A DNA stretch of 19,089 nucleotides from RGIG2041 sp045546315 (GCA_045546315.1 JAZQCN010000060.1:1-19089), one strand, 5' to 3'; numbered from the stretch's first letter, positions 7,019-15,804 are shown. Translations and numbers: made by a program. Notes: generated by a model from the sequence alone, not told the origin.

Positions 7019-8101
7019 TTAATCCAAATAATCCTTAAGCTTCTTGCTTCTGCTCGGATGGCGCAGCTTACGGAGTGCCTTTGCTTCTATCTGACGGATA
7101 CGCTCACGCGTTACATCGAAGCGTTTGCCCACCTCTTCAAGTGTTCTTGCTCTGCCGTCCTCCAAACCGAAGCGCAGTTTTAACACCTTCGCCTCACGCG
7201 GGGTCAGCGTTGCGAGCACCTCCAAAAGCTGCTCCTTTAACAGCACATAGCTTGCAGACTCCGACGGTGCCGGCGCATCGTCGTCCGGGATAAAGTCGCC
7301 CAGGTGACTGTCCTCCTCTTCGCCAATCGGCGTTTCTAAGGATACCGGCTCCTGCGCAATCTTCATAATCTCGCGCACCTTTTCCGGCGACATATTCAGC
7401 TCCTTGGAGATTTCCTCCGGCGTAGGCTCACGGCCAAGCTCCTGCAGAAGCTGGCGCGATACGCGAATCAGCTTATTGATGGTTTCTACCATGTGCACAG
7501 GAATACGAATCGTTCTCGCCTGGTCGGCAATGGCTCTCGTAATCGCCTGGCGAATCCACCAGGTTGCATAGGTAGAGAACTTATAGCCCTTGGTATAGTT
7601 AAACTTTTCTACCGCCTTAATCAAGCCGAGGTTACCCTCCTGAATCAAATCAAGGAAGAGCATACCACGCCCGACATAGCGCTTTGCGATGCTGACAACC
7701 AAGCGCAGATTTGCCTCGGACAGGCGCTTTTTCGCCTCCTGGTCACCTTCAGCCATACGCTTTGCAAGTTCAATTTCCTCGGTCGGCTCCAAAAGCGGCA
7801 CCTTACCGATTTCCTTTAAATACATTTTGACATGGTCATCAATATTGACACCTTCCGGAACGGATAAATCCTCCACATCCTCCTGGGACATTTCGATTTC
7901 CTCTAATTCCTTGTCCATGTCAGCTACGATCTCGATTCCGGCTTTTTCGAGTGTCTCGTACACCTTGTCGATCTGCTCTGCCGCGATATCCACCGCTTCG
8001 AAAGCGTCCATAATTTCCTTAAATGTCAATACGCCACTCTTTTTGCCACGTTCTAAAAGCTCGCGTGCTATCGCTTTTTTGCTTACCTCTACTTCGCTCA
8101 T
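7019..8101 (-). CDS. rpoD: Primary RNA polymerase sigma factor (sigma-70/SigA)
   Basis: A 360-residue housekeeping sigma factor that directs RNA polymerase to -35/-10 promoters. A short region 1.1 (about 1-80) is followed by region 1.2 (DDHVKMYLKEIGKVPLL, about 88-104). Region 2 has the core-binding RYVGRGMLFLDLIQEGN and the -10 recognition helix YATWWIRQAI (178-187). Region 3.2 is around EPVSLETPIGEEED. Region 4.2 ends with DVTRERIRQIEAKALRKLRH, the -35 binding helix-turn-helix. Length is typical for the Firmicutes form, without the large insertion of Proteobacteria. Its ATG overlaps the TAA of the primase gene as TAATG, so translation is probably coupled. The terminator at 6957 ends the operon. 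Confidence 0.97.
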   Translation of the reverse strand: MSEVEVSKKAIARELLERGKKSGVLTFKEIMDAFEAVDIAAEQIDKVYETLEKAGIEIVADMDKELEEIEMSQEDVEDLSVPEGVNIDDHVKMYLKEIGKVPLLEPTEEIELAKRMAEGDQEAKKRLSEANLRLVVSIAKRYVGRGMLFLDLIQEGNLGLIKAVEKFNYTKGYKFSTYATWWIRQAITRAIADQARTIRIPVHMVETINKLIRVSRQLLQELGREPTPEEISKELNMSPEKVREIMKIAQEPVSLETPIGEEEDSHLGDFIPDDDAPAPSESASYVLLKEQLLEVLATLTPREAKVLKLRFGLEDGRARTLEEVGKRFDVTRERIRQIEAKALRKLRHPSRSKKLKDYLD

Positions 8102-9888
8102 TAAAACGCGCCCCCTCTCTTTTTGCCGAGTTCGATTTTCTGCATCAGCAGTTCCTGAATAATTTTTGGATCCGATTCCTGTTTGATTCTTTCTTCCAGT
8201 TTGATGCGCTCAATCTGTATAATAAAATCTTCGGCCGCTGCCTGAATATCCGCATAAACGGAGGTGTCGAACAGGATTTCGGTGATATATTTGTTCTCCT
8301 CATCGCCGAAGCCGCCGAGCACTGCCGCCGCTGCCGGCGCTGCGCCGCGGTTCCACGAATCAATGAGAACACATGCTAACCTGCAATGCAGCGGATTGGA
8401 AAAATTGGCACAACCGATTTCGGTTTCTGCCTTTTTCGCTGCCTGCCGGTTAATAAACATAAGATATAAAAGCTTTCGCTCCGCAATTTCCAGCGGTGCA
8501 TTTTTGCGAATCACCACCGGTGCTTCGCCCTTGGTTTCAATCTTGACCGGTCTTGTCTGTCCGGTGTATTGCTTTTTTTCGCTTGTTCGGCGCTCTCTGC
8601 CCTGCAGACGCCTGATTTCCGCAAAGATAGATTCCTTCTTCACATTATAATCGCGCGCGAGCATTTCGGCATACGAGTCAATCTCCACAGAGTTTTTCGT
8701 CGAAACCAGAATCTGCGCCGCCTCCTGCAAAAACTTGACCTTGTCATCGACGCTGTTGTCGATGTCGTATTTGCGCTTCGCCAGATTCAAGCGAAACAGC
8801 GTTGCAGGCACAGCCTTTTTGAGCGCTTCGTTAAACTTTTCAGCGCCGCCGTGCTTTTTAATATACTCATCCGGGTCCTTCGCCCCGATTAAGCTCAAAA
8901 TCTTCACGCGCACATCCGTTGCCGCAAACAGGTCAATGGCGCGCAGCGTTGCTTTAATACCGGCTTCATCTGTATCGTAGCAGATGACAACCTCCTGCGC
9001 ATAGCGCTTGATGATGCGCGTTTGCTCCTGCGTCAGCGATGTGCCAAGTGTAGCTACTGCATTGGTGATGCCGGCCTGGTGCAAGGAAATGACATCCAAA
9101 AAGCCCTCGACCAAAATCAGGCGGCTTTCCTTTGTATTCTTTGCCACATTAAGTGCAAACAGGTTTTGACTCTTGCTGAAAACCTCCGTTTCCGGAGAGT
9201 TTAGATATTTTGGCTTTGTGTCGTCTAAAATTCTGCCGCCGAAGCCAATCACATTGCCGCGCACATCGATAATCGGGAACATCACGCGACCGCGGAACTT
9301 ATCAATATAGCGGTTGTTTTTCGCAACAGCAAGCCCGAAATCAAAAAGCTCTTCCTTGCTGTAGCCAAGCGATTCCAAATGCTTTATCAGCTCCGTACCG
9401 CCCTCGGGTGCATAGCCGATACCGAACGAGGTCACCGTTTTCGGCAAAAGCGCACGCGAAACCACATAGTCTCTGCCCTTTTGCGCGCTTGGGTCTTTCA
9501 CAAGCGTGTTATAAAAAAACTTGGCTGCAAAGGTATTCGCGCTGAGCATACGCTGCCTCTTGCGCGCGGCACGCTGCATTTGCGGCGACTGCTCCGGCTC
9601 CGGCAGGGTAATATTCGCGCGCTGCGCCAAAAACTTAAGTGCATCGACAAAGTCTAAGTTTTCTGCTTTCATAATGAAATTGATGACCGTGCCGCCCTCA
9701 TTGCAACCGAAGCAATGAAAGAGCTGCTTGTCCGCAGAAACATGAAAAGAAGGCGTTTTTTCATTGTGAAACGGACAAAGCCCCATCGAGCTTCTGCCGT
9801 TCTTTTTCAGCCGAACATATGCGGATATCACATCTTCTATATCATTTGCGGATATCACTTGTTGTATAAGCTCATCGGAATAATACAA
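8101..9888 (-). CDS. dnaG: DNA primase
   Basis: A 595-residue primase that makes RNA primers at the replication fork with DnaB-type helicase. The N-terminal CHC2 zinc ribbon shows Cys38, His41, Cys59 and Cys62 (CPFH then HCFGC). The core holds RGRVMFPIID and the Toprim motifs LVEGFLD and ICYDTDEAG for metal-dependent synthesis. The C-terminal part (about 440-595) is the helicase-interaction region and is poorly conserved. The start is TTG 9888: no ATG precedes the zinc motif in frame, and AAAGGAG lies 11 bases upstream. The dnaG-rpoD order is conserved in Firmicutes. The 103 bases before it (9889-9991) are AT-rich, with no clear terminator or promoter, so read-through from dgt is likely. Confidence 0.97.
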   Translation of the reverse strand: MYYSDELIQQVISANDIEDVISAYVRLKKNGRSSMGLCPFHNEKTPSFHVSADKQLFHCFGCNEGGTVINFIMKAENLDFVDALKFLAQRANITLPEPEQSPQMQRAARKRQRMLSANTFAAKFFYNTLVKDPSAQKGRDYVVSRALLPKTVTSFGIGYAPEGGTELIKHLESLGYSKEELFDFGLAVAKNNRYIDKFRGRVMFPIIDVRGNVIGFGGRILDDTKPKYLNSPETEVFSKSQNLFALNVAKNTKESRLILVEGFLDVISLHQAGITNAVATLGTSLTQEQTRIIKRYAQEVVICYDTDEAGIKATLRAIDLFAATDVRVKILSLIGAKDPDEYIKKHGGAEKFNEALKKAVPATLFRLNLAKRKYDIDNSVDDKVKFLQEAAQILVSTKNSVEIDSYAEMLARDYNVKKESIFAEIRRLQGRERRTSEKKQYTGQTRPVKIETKGEAPVVIRKNAPLEIAERKLLYLMFINRQAAKKAETEIGCANFSNPLHCRLACVLIDSWNRGAAPAAAAVLGGFGDEENKYITEILFDTSVYADIQAAAEDFIIQIERIKLEERIKQESDPKIIQELLMQKIELGKKRGGAF

Positions 9889-9991
9889 GAAAACTTACGC
9901 TCCTTTAAAATTACACTTATACTCACAAATTCGACATTTTTAGAAAAATTCCTTCTTTGCAACTGAATATTTAATTGTATTTCTTTTTATT

Positions 9992-10999
9992 TTAAAAAAC
10001 GGTCCAGGATTTCGGCACAAATATGCTGTTATATGTCGAAACGGCATAATCGTCGCTCATACCGGCAATATAATCGCAAACAATGCGGTCGGTCTCCCAC
10101 TTTTCAAGTCCGGCACGATATTCCTCCGGCAGCTGCTCGGTATGGGAAACAAAATGGTGAAACATTGCTTCGATAATGTAGTTTGCCTTGCGCTCCTCAT
10201 TTCTCTTTTGCGGATAATCGTATACCTTAGCAAACATAAAATCGCGCAGGGACATAAACATTTCCTCCACCTCGTCCGACATTTTTACATAATTTTTATC
10301 TAACGAGGTTTCGATAATATTTGTAATCAGAGCATCAATGCGGTCGGAGTGCGAAGCACCGAGCGTGCGCACAACCGCGTCCGGGATATCGCTTTCGCTT
10401 AAAATACCGGCGCGCATTGCATCGTCAATATCATGGTTGACATAGGCGATTTTATCGGCATACTTTAAAACATAGCCCTCGAGTGTGTCCGGCTTGTGAC
10501 TGCCGGTATGATTCGCAATACCGTTTCGCACCTCCGGTGTCAAATTCAAGCCCATTCCATCCTTTTCGAGCACTTCTACCACGCGCAAGCTCTGCGTATA
10601 GTGCCGAAAACCACCCTTGCAAAGCTTGTCGAGCATATCCTCACCCGTATGCCCGAACGGCGTGTGCCCCAAATCGTGTGCAAGACTCATCGCCTCGGTT
10701 AAATCCTCGTTTAAGCGGAGTGCACGCGCGATACTGCGCGCAATCTGCGTTACCTCCAAGGTATGTGTCAGTCGCGTTCTGTAGTGGTCGCCCATCGGCG
10801 CGATAAACACCTGTGTTTTATGCTTCAAGCGCCGAAACGCCTTACAATGGATTACGCGGTCACGGTCACGCTGAAACGCCGTTCTGTAGTCACACGGCGG
10901 CTCTGCGCGGTCTCTGCCTTTCGTTTGCGTAGAAAGCACAGCATAGGGCGAAAGCCTTTGCTGTTCCTCTGCTTCAATCCGTTCTCTGATACTGAGCAT
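9992..10999 (-). CDS. dgt: dGTPase-like HD-domain deoxynucleotide triphosphohydrolase
   Basis: A 335-residue HD phosphohydrolase of the dGTPase/SAMHD1-like family, which converts dNTPs to the deoxynucleoside and triphosphate. The HD metal ligands are visible as His79 (RLTHTLE), His108-Asp109 (SLAHDLGH) and the later NHDIDD. The N-terminal FQRDRDRVIHCKAFRRLKHK and APMGDHYRTRLTHTLEV match the family. ATG 10999 is chosen because CGGAGG (11007-11012) is 7 bases upstream. Longer starts would run into the end of ispE. It lies 16 bases after ispE and before dnaG-rpoD, a common arrangement in Clostridia that links dNTP control to replication. The natural substrate in this branch is not known. Confidence 0.93.
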   Translation of the reverse strand: MLSIRERIEAEEQQRLSPYAVLSTQTKGRDRAEPPCDYRTAFQRDRDRVIHCKAFRRLKHKTQVFIAPMGDHYRTRLTHTLEVTQIARSIARALRLNEDLTEAMSLAHDLGHTPFGHTGEDMLDKLCKGGFRHYTQSLRVVEVLEKDGMGLNLTPEVRNGIANHTGSHKPDTLEGYVLKYADKIAYVNHDIDDAMRAGILSESDIPDAVVRTLGASHSDRIDALITNIIETSLDKNYVKMSDEVEEMFMSLRDFMFAKVYDYPQKRNEERKANYIIEAMFHHFVSHTEQLPEEYRAGLEKWETDRIVCDYIAGMSDDYAVSTYNSIFVPKSWTVF

Positions 11000-11015
11000 C
11001 GTCATCCCTCCGAGA

Positions 11016-11864
11016 CTAATTTGTCCAACCGACATAGGTAAAATAGTTTTCCTTCAGCGCGGCTCCTGCCTTTTTTGCTGCGCCAAAGTCCGCAAACAAC
11101 CCAAAGACGGACGGCCCGCTGCCACTCATCACAGCGCCGAGTGCACCGCAGGATAGCAATACATTTTTAATCTCGCCGATCACCGGATGCATCCCCTGCG
11201 TTACCGGCTCCATTACATTTTGCATTTTCGCTGCTATCGCGCGGACATCCTTCTTTCCAAGTGCGTCAATCAGCCCTTTTGTATCGGGGTGCTCGATAAT
11301 TTCCTCTCTGTCAATTGCTTTATAAATCTCCGGTGTCGAAACGCTGATTTTAGGCTTTGCAATCACAATCGGCGTTTTCGGAAGTGCCGGCAAATCCGTC
11401 AATTTCTCGCCGATACCCTCCGCCAGCACAGTGCCGCCTCGCAGACAGTACGGCACATCCGCGCCAAGCTTTAAGCCCATCGCCTCCAGCTTTTCTTCGC
11501 CAAGCGCTGTTTCATAGAGCATATCAAGCGCCTGCAAAACCGCAGCCGCATTACCGCTGCCGCCCGCCAGACCTGCGCTGACCGGGATGCGCTTTTCAAT
11601 TTGAATACGCGCGCCGCCGTTGATGCCCGTTTCTTCAAAAAACAGCTTTGCTGCCTTGTAGGCAATGTTTTTCTCATCTGTCGGCAAGAAATACAGATTG
11701 CACGAAAGCTCGATGCCGCTCTTTATTTTTTCCACATACACACTGTCGCACAAATTGCACTTTTGCATCACCATCTGCACCGTATGGTAGCCGTCGTCGC
11801 GCACGCCGCACACATCCAGCGACAGATTGATTTTCGCCTGCGAATTTATCAGCACTTTATCCAT
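11016..11864 (-). CDS. ispE: 4-diphosphocytidyl-2-C-methyl-D-erythritol kinase (MEP pathway)
   Basis: A 282-residue GHMP-superfamily kinase that phosphorylates CDP-methylerythritol in the non-mevalonate isoprenoid pathway. The N-terminus AKINLSLDV carries the catalytic lysine (Lys11). The GHMP ATP-binding loop PVSAGLAGGSGNAAA is at 94-108, and GADVPYC places the catalytic Asp136. The C-terminal GSGPSVFGLF is the third GHMP motif. Length is normal. The start ATG 11864 has only a weak GGTG site, but the N-terminus fits the family. It is the first gene of the ispE-dgt-dnaG-rpoD block and has its own predicted promoter just upstream. Confidence 0.95.
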   Translation of the reverse strand: MDKVLINSQAKINLSLDVCGVRDDGYHTVQMVMQKCNLCDSVYVEKIKSGIELSCNLYFLPTDEKNIAYKAAKLFFEETGINGGARIQIEKRIPVSAGLAGGSGNAAAVLQALDMLYETALGEEKLEAMGLKLGADVPYCLRGGTVLAEGIGEKLTDLPALPKTPIVIAKPKISVSTPEIYKAIDREEIIEHPDTKGLIDALGKKDVRAIAAKMQNVMEPVTQGMHPVIGEIKNVLLSCGALGAVMSGSGPSVFGLFADFGAAKKAGAALKENYFTYVGWTN

Positions 11865-11893
11865 AAAATCACCATTATTCTCATATTTTCTTT

Positions 11894-11923
11894 ATTGTAA
11901 CACAAAGGACGCAAAACGGTCAA
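11894..11923 (-). promoter_or_regulatory. Predicted ispE promoter nested in the upstream terminator hairpin
   Basis: On the minus strand TTGACC (11923-11918) is followed after 18 bases by TACAAT (11899-11894). The predicted start is about 24 bases before the ispE ATG. The -35 element lies in the loop and the spacer crosses the 3' arm of the hairpin at 11904-11937. Confidence 0.6.
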
Positions 11924-11937
11924 GTTTCGCGTCCTTT
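11904..11937 (-). terminator. Terminator-like hairpin after the DUF4430-like gene
   Basis: AAAGGACGC (11904-11912) pairs with GCGTCCTTT (11929-11937), and AAAC/GTTT extends the inner stem. In minus-strand direction it follows the lipoprotein gene by 20 bases. The tail after the stem is TTTGTGTTAC-like and not a pure U run, so termination may be moderate. Confidence 0.6.
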
Positions 11938-11957
11938 ACAGGTTTGTATCAGCAATG

Positions 11958-12374
11958 TTATTTTGTATGCACAAGCTCGTAGCTGTCGCCGTCGTTAAAC
12001 TTTTCGCCGTCCACGCCGGTCGGCATCTGTTCTCCATTCTTTTCAAAGGACCAGTAAGTCTGCGTTTTGTTATAATCTGCCGTCATACCGTTGACTGCTT
12101 TGATATACAACCCGTACACGCTCTTCTCACCCGCCACCAAGCGGTGCTCCATCAGCGCTTCGCCAACGGTTTCTGCATCGGAGTGCAAAGTAAAGGTAAC
12201 GCTTTTCTCCTCTGCTGTCACGCGCACGGTCAGCGTTTTTGCGCCGTCGCCCAAGGTTGTGTCCTTTGTATAAAGTGCCGTGTCCCATAAAGAGCCGCTC
12301 GACTGTATGCCACCACAGGCAATCAAGCTTACGCAAAGTACAAGTGCCAAAAGGGTTATAACTGTTTTTTTCAT
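11958..12374 (-). CDS. Small lipoprotein with a DUF4430-like domain
   Basis: A 138-residue secreted lipoprotein. The N-terminus MKKTVITLLALVLCVSLIACGG has a lysine pair, a hydrophobic stretch and a lipobox LIAC with Cys20 as the lipidated residue. The mature part ends with YWSFEKNGEQMPTGVDG followed by DGDSYELVHTK, the pattern of DUF4430 domains. These resemble the C-terminal domain of transcobalamin and occur on Gram-positive surface proteins. Its ligand is unknown. ATG 12374 is supported by AGGAG nine bases upstream; in-frame codons before it extend too far for a signal peptide. It follows the S41 protease gene by 67 bases and is probably the last gene of that operon. Confidence 0.8.
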   Translation of the reverse strand: MKKTVITLLALVLCVSLIACGGIQSSGSLWDTALYTKDTTLGDGAKTLTVRVTAEEKSVTFTLHSDAETVGEALMEHRLVAGEKSVYGLYIKAVNGMTADYNKTQTYWSFEKNGEQMPTGVDGEKFNDGDSYELVHTK

Positions 12375-12441
12375 TGCTTTTTTCTCCTCTGTATGTTCTG
12401 TTGCTCGCTTACCTATCAAGCCAAGCCCTTTAAAACCAACA

Positions 12442-13632
12442 TTATTTTACAGCCTCAATCGCCTTATCCAGCTGCACATCCTGCGCACGCTCAATCGCTT
12501 CGGCAGGATACCCTTTTTCAAAACCGCTCTCAATTACCACATCCGGCTCAAAGCCGATACCGTGGATACACTTATCGTCCGGTGTATAGTAGCGTTCAAC
12601 CGTGATACTCATTCCACCGCCACTGCGAATCGGAAATACATTTTGTGTTATCCCCTTACCGAAGGTTTTTGTGCCGACAAGCGCTTGCAAGCGGCTATTA
12701 CCGCGCAGTGCGCCGATCAGCACCTCGGATGCGCTTGCACTGTTTTCATTTGCTAAAATCACCACCGGCAAATCAATGCAGTGTCCGCTTGCATATTCAT
12801 AGCTGCGCGCTCCGGATTTATCCATTCTGTACACAACCGTAGCCCCCTCGTCTAAGAAGAAGCCGGCAAGATTGCACGCCGTATAAAAATCACCGCCGCC
12901 GTTGTCACGCAGGTCAATCACAATACGCTCCATCCCCTGCGCTGCCAACGCCTCGTAATGATTTTTGAATTCCGCATCCGTATCCTCATCAAAGGAGGTG
13001 ATTTTAAAATAGCCGACATTTCCGTTTTCCATACGGCTCGTCACCGTCTTTAAGTGAATCGCGCGTCTGGTGATTGTAAAGGTTTTCTCCACGCCGTCGC
13101 GCAAAAAGGCCGCCTCTACCAAGCTGCCCTCGCCCTGTGCTTCCGAGCCATCGCCACGCAGCGCCTGTGCTGCCGCATCAAGGTCATCGTAGGCTTTGCC
13201 GTCGATACGCACCAGAATATCGCCTGCCTGTACGCCCGCTTCCGCTCCCGGACAATCCTCATAAGCCTGCAAAATGATAATCTGCCCATCATTTGTCTGC
13301 GAAAGCACTAAGCCTACACCGACATAACTGCCACGTGTCGAACGGATAAATTCCTCAAACTCTGCCGGTGTGTAGTAGGTTGTATAATCGTCGAGCGCAT
13401 AGGTCATACCCTTTGCTGCCATTTCATACAGCTCGCGCTCGTCATAGTCCTCCAAATACAAGGCATCGATGTACATTTTTACCTCGCTTAAAACCTCGCT
13501 GCCCTCGCCACCGAGCACTGTACGGTTTAAAACGGCCGTACCGACACCCAAATACAGCACTGAGGACAAAACGAAGGTCACAACGACCGAAATTACGCAG
13601 GCAATAATGATTTTACTCTTGTTTTGATTCAT
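12442..13632 (-). CDS. S41 family carboxy-terminal processing protease with PDZ domain
   Basis: A 396-residue CtpA-type serine protease, anchored by one N-terminal transmembrane helix (about residues 9-31) with the rest outside the membrane. A PDZ domain follows (GVGLVLSQTNDGQ to GDILVRIDGKA, about 95-170). The catalytic domain has LRDNGGGDF, the nucleophile Ser300 in NENSASASE and the general base Lys326 in KTFGKG. Such proteases trim secreted or envelope proteins from the C-terminus and often act near peptidoglycan hydrolases. GGAGGG at 13639-13644 sets the start at ATG 13632 and not ATG 13638. It lies downstream of the M23 hydrolase gene, but an intrinsic terminator ends just before its ribosome site, so its level is probably set by read-through. 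Confidence 0.93.
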   Translation of the reverse strand: MNQNKSKIIIACVISVVVTFVLSSVLYLGVGTAVLNRTVLGGEGSEVLSEVKMYIDALYLEDYDERELYEMAAKGMTYALDDYTTYYTPAEFEEFIRSTRGSYVGVGLVLSQTNDGQIIILQAYEDCPGAEAGVQAGDILVRIDGKAYDDLDAAAQALRGDGSEAQGEGSLVEAAFLRDGVEKTFTITRRAIHLKTVTSRMENGNVGYFKITSFDEDTDAEFKNHYEALAAQGMERIVIDLRDNGGGDFYTACNLAGFFLDEGATVVYRMDKSGARSYEYASGHCIDLPVVILANENSASASEVLIGALRGNSRLQALVGTKTFGKGITQNVFPIRSGGGMSITVERYYTPDDKCIHGIGFEPDVVIESGFEKGYPAEAIERAQDVQLDKAIEAVK

Positions 13633-13650
13633 AACCATCCCTCCGAACAC

Positions 13651-13696
13651 AAAAAAGCAAATCCCGCCGCAAGCCTCGCTTCACGGCGAAATTCGC
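13651..13696 (-). terminator. Intrinsic terminator between the M23 hydrolase and S41 protease genes
   Basis: A 13-base-pair stem with three wobbles pairs 13684-13696 with 13657-13669 on the minus strand and is followed by TTTTTTG. It ends 7 bases before the ribosome site of the S41 gene. Confidence 0.78.
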
Positions 13697-13723
13697 TCTT
13701 TAAATCAAGTATATTACTGCGGG

Positions 13724-14881
13724 TTAAAAGATATACGGTCTCGGATTCGTATATTTTCCCGTACTGTTGATAATTACACCAAAATGAATATGCGGTCCGG
13801 TGGAATTACCGGTCGAGCCCGCAAGTGCAATCTGCTGACCGCGCTTAACCGTCTGCCCTGCACTAACCTGCAGCACACTGTTGTGCGCATACAGTGTTGT
13901 AATCGAGCCGTGACTAATCGTGACACAGTTGCCGTAACCACCATTACGCCAGCCGGATGAAAGCACTACGCCATCCTCTGCCGCAAGCACCGGTGTGCCC
14001 ATCGGCACGGCAATATCAATACCGGTATGGTTGTCCGGTCTGCCACGCAATGTGCGCGGCCCGTACTCCGAGGTAATCGTACCGCGCAGTGTAGACGGCC
14101 AACCGAGCTGACCGCCGCTGTAGGCCGCCGTCACATTCGGCGTAGTGCCGTTTGCAGCTTGGATTTCCTTTAAAATCAATTCATTTTCGCGTGTACGCTG
14201 CTGGTACTGCTCTTCTATGTAGTGCTCATCTGCGCGCAGCTCATTAATCAGCTTCTGGCTCTGTGCACTCTTGGTATCCAGTTCTTTTCTCTGCTCAGCA
14301 ATTTTTTCGCGAGCAGCCTCGTTTTCTGCCTTCGCAGTCTCTATTTCTTTTTTTGCTTCAACAATCGTCGTTTTTCTGACCTTCAGATCATTAATAAGTG
14401 CCGTATCGTGCGTCACCAACTGACGAATCATATCCACACGAATCATAAAATCCGAGAAGCTGTCTGCGCCGAACAAAATTTCCAGATAGGAAACGCTGCC
14501 CTTCTCATACATCACACGCAGACGCATTTTCAAGAGCGTATCACTCGTCTCGATTTCCTTTTCTACCTCGGCAATCTCACGCTCTTTCTCTTCAATTTCC
14601 GCATCATTGCGCGCAATAACTTTATTCAAATTGTCAATTTGGAGATTGAGGTCAGCAATTTCACCGTCGATTCGGTCTTTTTCCTGCTCTTTGGCTTTTC
14701 GCTCGCTTCGCTTTTGCGAAAGCTCCTTCTCAAGCTCCTTTTTCTCCTGATTGTTCTGATTGTATTTATTTTGCAAATCCGATGCAGATGCAACAACACC
14801 AAGCACCGCCGGCAAAACCACAGCCATACAGATTGCAAAGGCAACAAGCAGGCTGATAATTGCAGTGAGCCGCTTTTTCAT
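13724..14881 (-). CDS. Coiled-coil M23 peptidoglycan hydrolase (EnvC/PcsB-like partner of FtsEX)
   Basis: A 385-residue exported cell-wall hydrolase. An N-terminal signal/anchor segment (MKKRLTAI then a hydrophobic stretch to about residue 33) is followed by a long charged coiled coil (about 35-240), rich in Glu, Lys, Gln and Ala. The C-terminal M23 (LytM) endopeptidase domain carries zinc ligands His285 and Asp289 (HTGID) and His366 in GPHIHF, with His333 and His364 as likely catalytic residues. All catalytic residues are present, unlike EnvC, which has lost them, so it should be an active hydrolase. Its place directly after ftsX (32 bases) and its coiled coil suggest that FtsEX binds and activates it during septation, as for PcsB and EnvC. 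AGGAGG five bases before ATG 14881 supports the start. Confidence 0.92.
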   Translation of the reverse strand: MKKRLTAIISLLVAFAICMAVVLPAVLGVVASASDLQNKYNQNNQEKKELEKELSQKRSERKAKEQEKDRIDGEIADLNLQIDNLNKVIARNDAEIEEKEREIAEVEKEIETSDTLLKMRLRVMYEKGSVSYLEILFGADSFSDFMIRVDMIRQLVTHDTALINDLKVRKTTIVEAKKEIETAKAENEAAREKIAEQRKELDTKSAQSQKLINELRADEHYIEEQYQQRTRENELILKEIQAANGTTPNVTAAYSGGQLGWPSTLRGTITSEYGPRTLRGRPDNHTGIDIAVPMGTPVLAAEDGVVLSSGWRNGGYGNCVTISHGSITTLYAHNSVLQVSAGQTVKRGQQIALAGSTGNSTGPHIHFGVIINSTGKYTNPRPYIF

Positions 14882-14913
14882 ATGTTCCTCCTTTAAGAAA
14901 ATGCGCAAAAACT

Positions 14914-15804
14914 TTATACATCCAAATGCTTACGAATTGAAAATGCGCTGCCGAGTGCGCCGATGAGCGCGCCGATACATACGAACACGCCGAGCATCAT
15001 CCACGCAACCTTGCCGTATGCCTTGAAGGTAAACATATCAATTCCCGTATCAATTGCACCAATCGCTGCAATATATCCCCAGGAAACCAAGCCGAAAGCT
15101 ACCAGGGCACCAACAATACCGATGATGATTCCCTCGAAAACAAACGGCCAACGGATAAACCAGTCAGTTGCACCGACAAACTTCATTACGCCAATTTCCT
15201 TACGACGCGCATACACGGCAAGCTTAATTGTATTGGCAATGATAAACACAGAAACCAAGCAAAGCAAAAGCATACCCCAAAAGCTTATGTTGCGCACGCC
15301 GTTACTGAAGGCTAAAATGTTTTCCATCACCGTCTGCTTATCGGAAACCTCTGCTACGCCCTCAATGCCGGCAACTGCCTGTATTGTGTCCTGCAGAAGC
15401 GACAAATCCTTCAGCGTAATTTTTAAAGAATCGCGGAAGGGATTGTCGTCACCTTCGTAGCCCGAAAGCAACGCTTCATTATCCTCGGAAAGCTCGCGCA
15501 TATACTCAAGCGTCTCTTCCTTGGAAAAGATTTCAACCGTTGCGACATTTTCAAGCTTGGAAACCTTGTTTTTTACAGCTTCAACCTCTGCTTTGGAATA
15601 GGTATCGTCGATAAATGCCTGCACCTCGCACTGCTGCTCCAGCTGTCCGGCAATATGGTTGACATTGATGCTGATGGACAAAAACAGTCCTAAAATAATC
15701 ATACAGCAAACAACGGTAAAAATCGATGTAAGGCTCGTTAAGCCGTTACGAAAAACACTGCGGAACGCCTGCGATAAATAGTAATTAAAATTATTCGTTT
15801 TCAT
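14914..15804 (-). CDS. ftsX: Cell division ABC transporter permease FtsX
   Basis: A 296-residue membrane protein that couples FtsE ATP hydrolysis to activation of an extracellular hydrolase. It has the FtsX layout: a short cytoplasmic start (NYYLSQAFRSVFRNGLTS) and a first helix at about 22-45. A large extracellular loop (about 46-170, with VQAFIDDTYSKAEVEAVK) follows, then three more helices near 173-196, 220-245 and 263-288. The KFVGATDWFIRWPFVFEG coupling segment faces FtsE. Its ATG overlaps the end of ftsE by 14 bases, and GGGAGG lies 11 bases upstream inside ftsE. The next gene encodes the probable hydrolase partner. Confidence 0.95.
   Translation of the reverse strand: MKTNNFNYYLSQAFRSVFRNGLTSLTSIFTVVCCMIILGLFLSISINVNHIAGQLEQQCEVQAFIDDTYSKAEVEAVKNKVSKLENVATVEIFSKEETLEYMRELSEDNEALLSGYEGDDNPFRDSLKITLKDLSLLQDTIQAVAGIEGVAEVSDKQTVMENILAFSNGVRNISFWGMLLLCLVSVFIIANTIKLAVYARRKEIGVMKFVGATDWFIRWPFVFEGIIIGIVGALVAFGLVSWGYIAAIGAIDTGIDMFTFKAYGKVAWMMLGVFVCIGALIGALGSAFSIRKHLDV

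Noticed and set aside
9889..9991. Promoter or terminator between dgt and dnaG
   Set aside because: The stretch is AT-rich and offers -10-like hexamers, but none has a fitting -35 at proper spacing, and no GC-rich hairpin is visible.
14222..14896. Plus-strand open frame of 224 codons opposite the M23 hydrolase gene
   Set aside because: It is antisense to the Glu/Lys/Gln-rich coiled coil, whose codons rarely give stops on the other strand. No ribosome site or recognisable domain.
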